Source: Xanthomonas hortorum
Lineage (GTDB): Bacteria > Pseudomonadota > Gammaproteobacteria > Xanthomonadales > Xanthomonadaceae
Length of the DNA: 27,246 nt
Reading direction: 5' to 3' (one strand)
NCBI RefSeq assembly: GCF_002940005.1
Contig: NZ_MDEF01000069.1
Position 1 is the first letter of the stretch, and the number at the start of each line of letters is the position of its first letter. Shown here piece after piece: positions 23,015 to 27,246 of this stretch. A model generated the notes under the pieces. That model had not been told where the DNA came from. It saw only the letters and a program-made list of their open reading frames with translations, and did no database searches. Made by a program: the position numbers and the translations under genes.

Positions 23015-25459
23015 TCAGATATCCAGGTTGGACACCTTCAGCGCGTTGTCCTCGATGAAATCGCGGCGTGGTTCGACCACATCGCCCATCAAGGTGCTGA
23101 AGATCTGATCGGCGGCCACCGCGTCTTCGATGCGTACCTGCAGCAAGCGACGCGTATCCGGGTTGACCGTGGTTTCCCACAGCTGCTCGGCGTTCATTTC
23201 GCCCAGGCCCTTGAAGCGCTGCACCTGGCGGCCCTTCTTGGCCTCTTCCAGCAACCAGGCATGCGCCTGCGCGAAGCTGGTGATCGGATGGGTCTTGTTG
23301 CCCCGCACGATCTGCGCGCCTTCGCGCACCAGACCATCCAGCGCCAGCGCCACCTCGCGCAACGGACGCAGTTCGCCGCTTTCGAATGCGCCCATCGGCA
23401 GCACCTGGGTGAATTCCTCGCCCATGTGCTTGCGCACCGCCACCAGCGTGGCGGAGGTGCTGTCGGTGGCCGGGTCGAAGCGCAGCTGGTAGCGCGCCGT
23501 GCCCAGGGTGCCGCGGTTGAGCACCGCCTGCAGCTTGTCCAGGGTTGGGTGCTGGTCGCCTTCGGCCTGCAGCTTTGCCACGTCCAGCGGCGGCAGATCG
23601 ATCAAGGCGGTCATCAGCGCCGGGTCGTAGCGGTGCGCGTTGCGCGCGATCGCTTCGTTGGCACCGGTGAACAGCATCAGCAATTTTTCCAGCGCCTCGC
23701 CGGTGATCGGCGGCTCATCGGTGGCGGGGATCAGCGCCGCGCCCTCGACCGCGTTGCTGGCCAGGTAGGCGTTGAGCGCCGCATCGTCCTTGAGATACAG
23801 CTCGCTCTTGCCCTGCTTGAGTTTGTACAGCGGCGGCAGGCCAATGTAGATGTAGCCGCGTTCGATCAGCTCCGGCATCTGCCGGTAGAAGAACGTCAGC
23901 AGCAGGGTACGGATGTGCGAGCCGTCGACGTCAGCGTCGGTCATCAGGATGATGCGGTGGTAGCGCAGCTTGTCCGGGTTGTACTCGTCGCGGCCGATGC
24001 CGGTGCCGAGCGCGGTGATCAGCGTGCCGACCTGGTCGGAAGCCAGCATGCGATCGAAACGCGCGCGTTCGACGTTGAGGATCTTGCCGCGCAGTGGCAG
24101 CACCGCCTGGTTCTTGCGGTTGCGGCCCTGCTTGGCCGAGCCACCCGCCGAGTCACCCTCGACGATGAACAGTTCGGACAACGCCGGGTCCTTTTCCTGG
24201 CAGTCGGCCAGCTTGCCCGGCAGACCGGCGATGTCCAGCGCGCCCTTGCGGCGGGTCAGATCGCGCGCCTTGCGCGCGGCTTCGCGCGCACGTGCGGCGT
24301 CGACGATCTTGCCGGTGATGGCCTTGGCTTCGTTCGGATTTTCCTGCAAAAACTCCTGCAGGCGCGCACCGAAGGCGTTTTCCACCGCCGGGCGCACGTC
24401 CGAGCTGACCAGCTTTTCCTTGGTCTGCGAGGAGAAGCTGGGGTCGGGCACCTTCACCGACAGCACCGCGATCATGCCTTCGCGCATGTCGTCGCCGGTC
24501 AGGGCGACCTTGGCCTGCTTGGCGATACCGTTCTGCTCGATGTAGTTGCTGAGCACACGCGTCAGCGCGGCACGGAAACCGGCCAGATGGGTGCCGCCAT
24601 CCTTCTGCGGGATGTTGTTGGTGAAGCAGTACATCGTTTCCTGATAGGCGTCGGTCCATTGCAGGGCCACGTCCACCACGATGCCATTGTGCTCGCCGGT
24701 CACCGAGATCACGTTGGGGTGCAGCGGCGACTTCAGCTGGGCCAGATGTTCCACGAAGCTGCGGATGCCGCCTTCGTAATGGAAATCGTCGCGACGGCCT
24801 TCGCCACGTTCGTCGATCAGCGCGATCTTGACGCCGGAATTGAGGAAGGACAGCTCGCGCAGGCGGCGCGCCAGGATGTCGTAATGAAACTCGACATCGC
24901 TGAAGATCGCCACGGCTGGCTTGAAGCGCAACGTGGTGCCGCGCTTGGTCGAGGCTTCGAGTTGCTTGAGCGGGTACTGCGGCTCACCCAGCGCGTATTC
25001 CTGCTGGTAGTGGAAGCCGTCGCGCCAGATGTCCAGCCACAGGTGCTCGGACAGCGCATTGACCACCGACACGCCCACGCCGTGCAGGCCGCCGGAAACC
25101 TTGTAGCTGTTGTCGTCGAACTTGCCGCCGGCATGCAGCACGGTGAGGATGACCTCGGCCGCCGACACGCCTTCTTCCTTGTGGATGTCGACCGGCACAC
25201 CGCGGCCGTTGTCCGAGACGGCGACCGAGCCATCGACCAGGATCTTGACCACGATGTCGTCGGCATGGCCGGCCAGGGCCTCGTCGACCGAGTTGTCGAC
25301 CACCTCGAACACCATGTGATGCAGGCCGGTGCCGTCATGGACATCGCCGATGTACATGCCGGGGCGCTTGCGGACGGCTTCCAGGCCACGCAGCACGGTG
25401 ATCTTGCTGGAATCGTAGGTGCTATTGGGTGTGGTCGGGGTGTTTTGATCTTCGGTCAT
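23015..25459 (-). CDS. gyrB: DNA gyrase subunit B
   Basis: ATPase subunit of DNA gyrase, which introduces negative supercoils with GyrA. The 814-residue product from ATG 25459 begins MTEDQNTPTT, the normal Xanthomonas length and start; the frame stays open further upstream into recF but that part is not gyrase. GHKL ATP-site motifs: VVDNSVDEA (53-61), DNGRGVPVD (83-91), GLHGVGVSVVNAL (114-126). TOPRIM motifs: EGDSAGG (424-430) and DADVDGSH (498-505). The C-terminal QRFKGLGEMNAEQLWETT starts at 747. An insertion between the TOPRIM motifs and this tail (about 540-720) is typical of gammaproteobacterial GyrB. An extended -10 lies upstream. recF precedes it by 115 bases. Confidence 0.98.
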   Translation of the reverse strand: MTEDQNTPTTPNSTYDSSKITVLRGLEAVRKRPGMYIGDVHDGTGLHHMVFEVVDNSVDEALAGHADDIVVKILVDGSVAVSDNGRGVPVDIHKEEGVSAAEVILTVLHAGGKFDDNSYKVSGGLHGVGVSVVNALSEHLWLDIWRDGFHYQQEYALGEPQYPLKQLEASTKRGTTLRFKPAVAIFSDVEFHYDILARRLRELSFLNSGVKIALIDERGEGRRDDFHYEGGIRSFVEHLAQLKSPLHPNVISVTGEHNGIVVDVALQWTDAYQETMYCFTNNIPQKDGGTHLAGFRAALTRVLSNYIEQNGIAKQAKVALTGDDMREGMIAVLSVKVPDPSFSSQTKEKLVSSDVRPAVENAFGARLQEFLQENPNEAKAITGKIVDAARAREAARKARDLTRRKGALDIAGLPGKLADCQEKDPALSELFIVEGDSAGGSAKQGRNRKNQAVLPLRGKILNVERARFDRMLASDQVGTLITALGTGIGRDEYNPDKLRYHRIILMTDADVDGSHIRTLLLTFFYRQMPELIERGYIYIGLPPLYKLKQGKSELYLKDDAALNAYLASNAVEGAALIPATDEPPITGEALEKLLMLFTGANEAIARNAHRYDPALMTALIDLPPLDVAKLQAEGDQHPTLDKLQAVLNRGTLGTARYQLRFDPATDSTSATLVAVRKHMGEEFTQVLPMGAFESGELRPLREVALALDGLVREGAQIVRGNKTHPITSFAQAHAWLLEEAKKGRQVQRFKGLGEMNAEQLWETTVNPDTRRLLQVRIEDAVAADQIFSTLMGDVVEPRRDFIEDNALKVSNLDI

Positions 25460-25540
25460 GCGCGTGCCGTTAACTCCACAACACGGGCGAGGGCGGCAGG
25501 AGCCGCTTCGCGCCGTGGGAAAAAGGGGGATAGCGCACAA

Positions 25541-25549
25541 ATTATACCA
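25541..25549 (-). promoter_or_regulatory. Extended -10 promoter (TGGTATAAT) upstream of gyrB
   Basis: A perfect TATAAT with an upstream TG on the minus strand, 82-90 bases before the gyrB ATG and within the recF-gyrB gap. It suggests gyrB can be transcribed separately from recF. The -35 region is poor, as expected for extended -10 promoters. Confidence 0.65.
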
Positions 25550-25574
25550 GTCGGCCCACGTGTGCCGTGGTTGC

Positions 25575-26681
25575 TTACTCCGACGCGGCTTGAACAGCGA
25601 TTTGCCCGTGTTCCACGTGGAACCGATGCAGCAGTTCGCCTGCGTCTGCAAGTCCCGGCGGTATTTCGGTCGCGGTGATGAGGACCTGCGCAGGCGCAGA
25701 AGCGAGCCGCTGCAAAACGCGCGCTTGGTGGTGTCGATCCAGCTCAGAACCCAGATCGTCCAATGCAATCACCGGCCATTCGCCCCGTTCGTGGGCAAAG
25801 TCCTCCGCCTGGGCCAGCAGGCAGGCGAGGGCGGTCAGCTTGGCCTGGCCGCGCGAGAGCGCATCCTTTCCCGGCAGCGCGTCGAAGGCAGGCGTCCAGT
25901 CGGCGCGGTGCGGTCCCTGCGAGGTGTAGCCATTCTGGCGGTCGCGTTCCCGTGCCAACAGCAACGCGTCGGCGAGCGAGACCTCATGGCGCTTCCACCC
26001 CGGCGCGAACGTCAGCGCAGACAACCCTAGCGAGGGGGCGATCGCGGTTGCAACGGGAATCAGCCGTTCCTGCAGGCGATCCAGATAGCGAAGGCGCCGC
26101 GACGTCAGGGTTTCACCAGATTCGGCGAGCTCGTGGTCCCAGGCATCGAGCATGCGCGGCTGCGCGCCCTGCTTGAGTAAGGCGTTGCGCTGCTTGAGCG
26201 CACGTGCATAACGCCGCCATAGCGCCAGGAAGTCAGGTTCCACGTGGAACAAGCCCCAATCGAGGAAGCGTCGGCGTGGTTCGCCACCGCCGCTGATCAA
26301 GACATGGCTGCCCGGCTCGAACGTCACCACCGCCAACGCGGCGCACAACGACCCCAACTGCGCGACATCTTCACCATCCAGTCGACCGGTCCATTCCTGC
26401 CCGCTATGGCGCAGACCTGCGCGACGCGAGCGTTCGCTGGTCTCGCCGCTGCGCTCGCGCCATTCCACGAACACTTCCAGATCGTCCGCGCCTTGCTGGA
26501 TCAGCCCATCGCGCACCCGCCCACGGAAACTGCGGCCATAGGCCATCAGATGCAGCGCCTCGAGCACACTGGTCTTGCCGGCGCCGTTATCGCCGGTGAA
26601 CAAGTTCAAGGAACTGGCGGGGTGAAGCTCGACGGTCTGGAAACGACGAAGTCGATGGATGGACAACCGCACAACGTGCAT
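25575..26681 (-). CDS. recF: RecF recombination mediator
   Basis: ABC-type ATPase that binds gaps in DNA and, with RecO and RecR, loads RecA during post-replication repair. Length 368, typical. Walker A is GDNGAGKTS at about 30-38; the N-terminus MHVVRLSIHRLRRFQTVELHP is characteristic of RecF. The signature motif is LSRGQAKLTALA and Walker B is VIALDDLGSELD. It contains two FHVE tetrapeptides (HVEPDF mid-protein and HVEHGQ near the end), each encoded by a parS-like palindrome. The start at 26681 lacks a strong ribosome binding site. It is followed by gyrB, as in many origin-proximal clusters; dnaN is not directly upstream within the window. Confidence 0.97.
   Translation of the reverse strand: MHVVRLSIHRLRRFQTVELHPASSLNLFTGDNGAGKTSVLEALHLMAYGRSFRGRVRDGLIQQGADDLEVFVEWRERSGETSERSRRAGLRHSGQEWTGRLDGEDVAQLGSLCAALAVVTFEPGSHVLISGGGEPRRRFLDWGLFHVEPDFLALWRRYARALKQRNALLKQGAQPRMLDAWDHELAESGETLTSRRLRYLDRLQERLIPVATAIAPSLGLSALTFAPGWKRHEVSLADALLLARERDRQNGYTSQGPHRADWTPAFDALPGKDALSRGQAKLTALACLLAQAEDFAHERGEWPVIALDDLGSELDRHHQARVLQRLASAPAQVLITATEIPPGLADAGELLHRFHVEHGQIAVQAASE
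25609..25624. promoter_or_regulatory. parS-like centromere site 1, inside recF
   Basis: TGTTCCACGTGGAACC matches the palindrome TGTTCCACGTGGAACA at 15 of 16 positions. This is the ParB-binding parS type (consensus TGTTNCACGTGNAACA). It lies within the recF 3' end. Confidence 0.85.
26236..26251. promoter_or_regulatory. parS-like centromere site 2, inside recF
   Basis: GGTTCCACGTGGAACA matches the same 16-bp palindrome at 15 of 16 positions; its 14-bp core is identical to site 1. The two cores are 627 bases apart, in the same codon frame of recF. Confidence 0.85.
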
Positions 26682-26796
26682 CGTTCGGTTTGCTCTGAGC
26701 TAATCCGGCGTCCCGGTCGGGGCGCAGGATACGTGATCGCTTCCGATTCCGTGCAAACGCCTGTGAAAGCCGGGCAAGGACAGGCAGGGGATAACG

Positions 26797-26805
26797 TGTG
26801 GATAA
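26797..26805 (-). promoter_or_regulatory. DnaA box, perfect consensus
   Basis: TGTGGATAA on the plus strand is the reverse complement of the consensus TTATCCACA. A degenerate box in the same orientation (TTATCCCCT on the minus strand, plus 26786-26794) adjoins it with a 2-base spacer. Confidence 0.8.
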
Positions 26806-26832
26806 GTTCGATGCTCAGGAGCGCCCTTTAGC

Positions 26833-26841
26833 TTATCCACA
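26833..26841 (+). promoter_or_regulatory. DnaA box, perfect consensus
   Basis: TTATCCACA exactly, in opposite orientation to the box at 26797 and 27 bases from it. Confidence 0.8.
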
Positions 26842-26993
26842 GGTTACAGACCGGTAAACAGGGCTGAAAACACAGGGTTTCGCGGCCTAAAACCACTTTT
26901 GAAACAAGCACTTAGGGTAGTTTTCGGCGAAATCTGGCCCTACCATCACCACCGAGCTCTTAAGTTATTTCTAGATTTAAAAGCAAAGCCAGA

Positions 26994-27002
26994 TGTGCAT
27001 AA
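26994..27002 (-). promoter_or_regulatory. DnaA box, TTATGCACA
   Basis: TGTGCATAA on the plus strand gives TTATGCACA on the minus strand, which fits the relaxed consensus TTATNCACA. It directly follows the AT-rich patch at 26960-26987. Confidence 0.6.
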
Positions 27003-27246
27003 GTCAAAAACGTACTTGAAATGGCCACAAGATCGGACGATGGAAGACACCGGTTCGCCTCATCCGCCGATGTTCCTGATTACTCGAAAGTGAACTTGTT
27101 CAGAATTGAACTGCGGATGTCATCTTGTTCTTACCGCGATTGGCCGACGGCGCGCTGTTACAGGCCGAGCACTAATTCCGTAAACACGACCTAACTGTTC
27201 AGTCCCGGCATTAGATGGATCGGGTCCACCTTGAACCGCTCGGGTT

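Larger units (their letters stand above)
26682..27246. other. Non-coding origin-proximal stretch upstream of recF
   Basis: No gene recognised over 565 bases; a 64-codon plus-strand frame (26899-27093) has no family resemblance or good ribosome site. The stretch holds three DnaA boxes, one degenerate box and an AT-rich patch at 26960-26987 (about 80% A/T). On the minus strand, 27191-27244 is an open frame ending in MPGLNS-stop that enters from the right edge; it is not the C-terminus of DnaN and I could not identify it. Confidence 0.55.

Noticed and set aside
22877..25678. A 933-codon plus-strand open frame across gyrB
   Set aside because: It lies antisense to an unambiguous gyrB, has no family sequence, and reflects the high GC third-position bias of the real gene.
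25460..25768. N-terminal extension of gyrB to an ATG at 25768
   Set aside because: The extra residues overlap recF and do not resemble GyrB; MTEDQNTPTT at 25459 is the normal start.
26899..27093. A 64-codon plus-strand frame in the origin-proximal stretch
   Set aside because: No ribosome site, no family resemblance, and it spans the AT-rich patch and a DnaA box.
27191..27244. 3' end of dnaN or of an IS transposase entering from the right edge
   Set aside because: The short frame ends in MPGLNS, unlike the usual DnaN C-terminus; the flanking bases look faintly like an IS end, but nothing decisive is visible in 54 bases.

Overview
The window is GC-rich chromosomal DNA from a gammaproteobacterium, almost certainly Xanthomonas. 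The gene order recF-gyrB followed by a CAAX protease, an M48 peptidase, a TPR protein and tonB-exbB-exbD1-exbD2, then pdxJ, is the order I remember beside the Xanthomonas replication origin. The plant-cell-wall cellulase at the left end fits a plant pathogen. The species is not settled from sequence alone.

Right part (about 17.3-27.2 kb, all genes on the minus strand, running away from the origin side): a gene-free stretch with DnaA boxes, then recF (carrying two parS-like palindromes), gyrB, a CPBP/CAAX membrane protease, an M48 lipoprotein metalloprotease, a periplasmic TPR protein, and the energy-transducing cluster tonB, exbB, exbD1, exbD2. A decayed third exbD tail lies just beyond the exbD2 terminator. 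dnaN is not in the window.

Middle part (about 12.2-16.9 kb): pdxJ, a small two-helix membrane protein and a cardiolipin synthase on the plus strand. Divergent from the synthase is a PA0069-type radical SAM protein. It converges, across a 21-bp inverted repeat, on a 2OG-Fe(II) oxygenase gene broken by a one-base frameshift in a G tract.

Left part (0-11.8 kb): a FadL-type outer-membrane transporter (plus) divergent from a minus-strand group of rhomboid protease, DUF1820 protein and a D-2-hydroxyacid dehydrogenase interrupted by an in-frame TAA. Next come an S41 C-terminal processing protease and an EnvC-like amidase activator with a degenerate LytM domain (both plus). Divergent from envC are a VNG-repeat secreted protein and an M28 lipoprotein peptidase (minus). 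A PepSY-domain protein and a GH5 cellulase (plus) complete the left end.

The overall theme is housekeeping: replication and segregation, envelope proteolysis and division, and TonB-dependent uptake. The most notable non-coding signals are the parS pair inside recF, the DnaA boxes upstream of recF, the exbD remnant and two single-lesion pseudogenes. I found no CRISPR array, tRNA, rRNA or intact insertion sequence, and no clear evidence of an undescribed multi-gene system.
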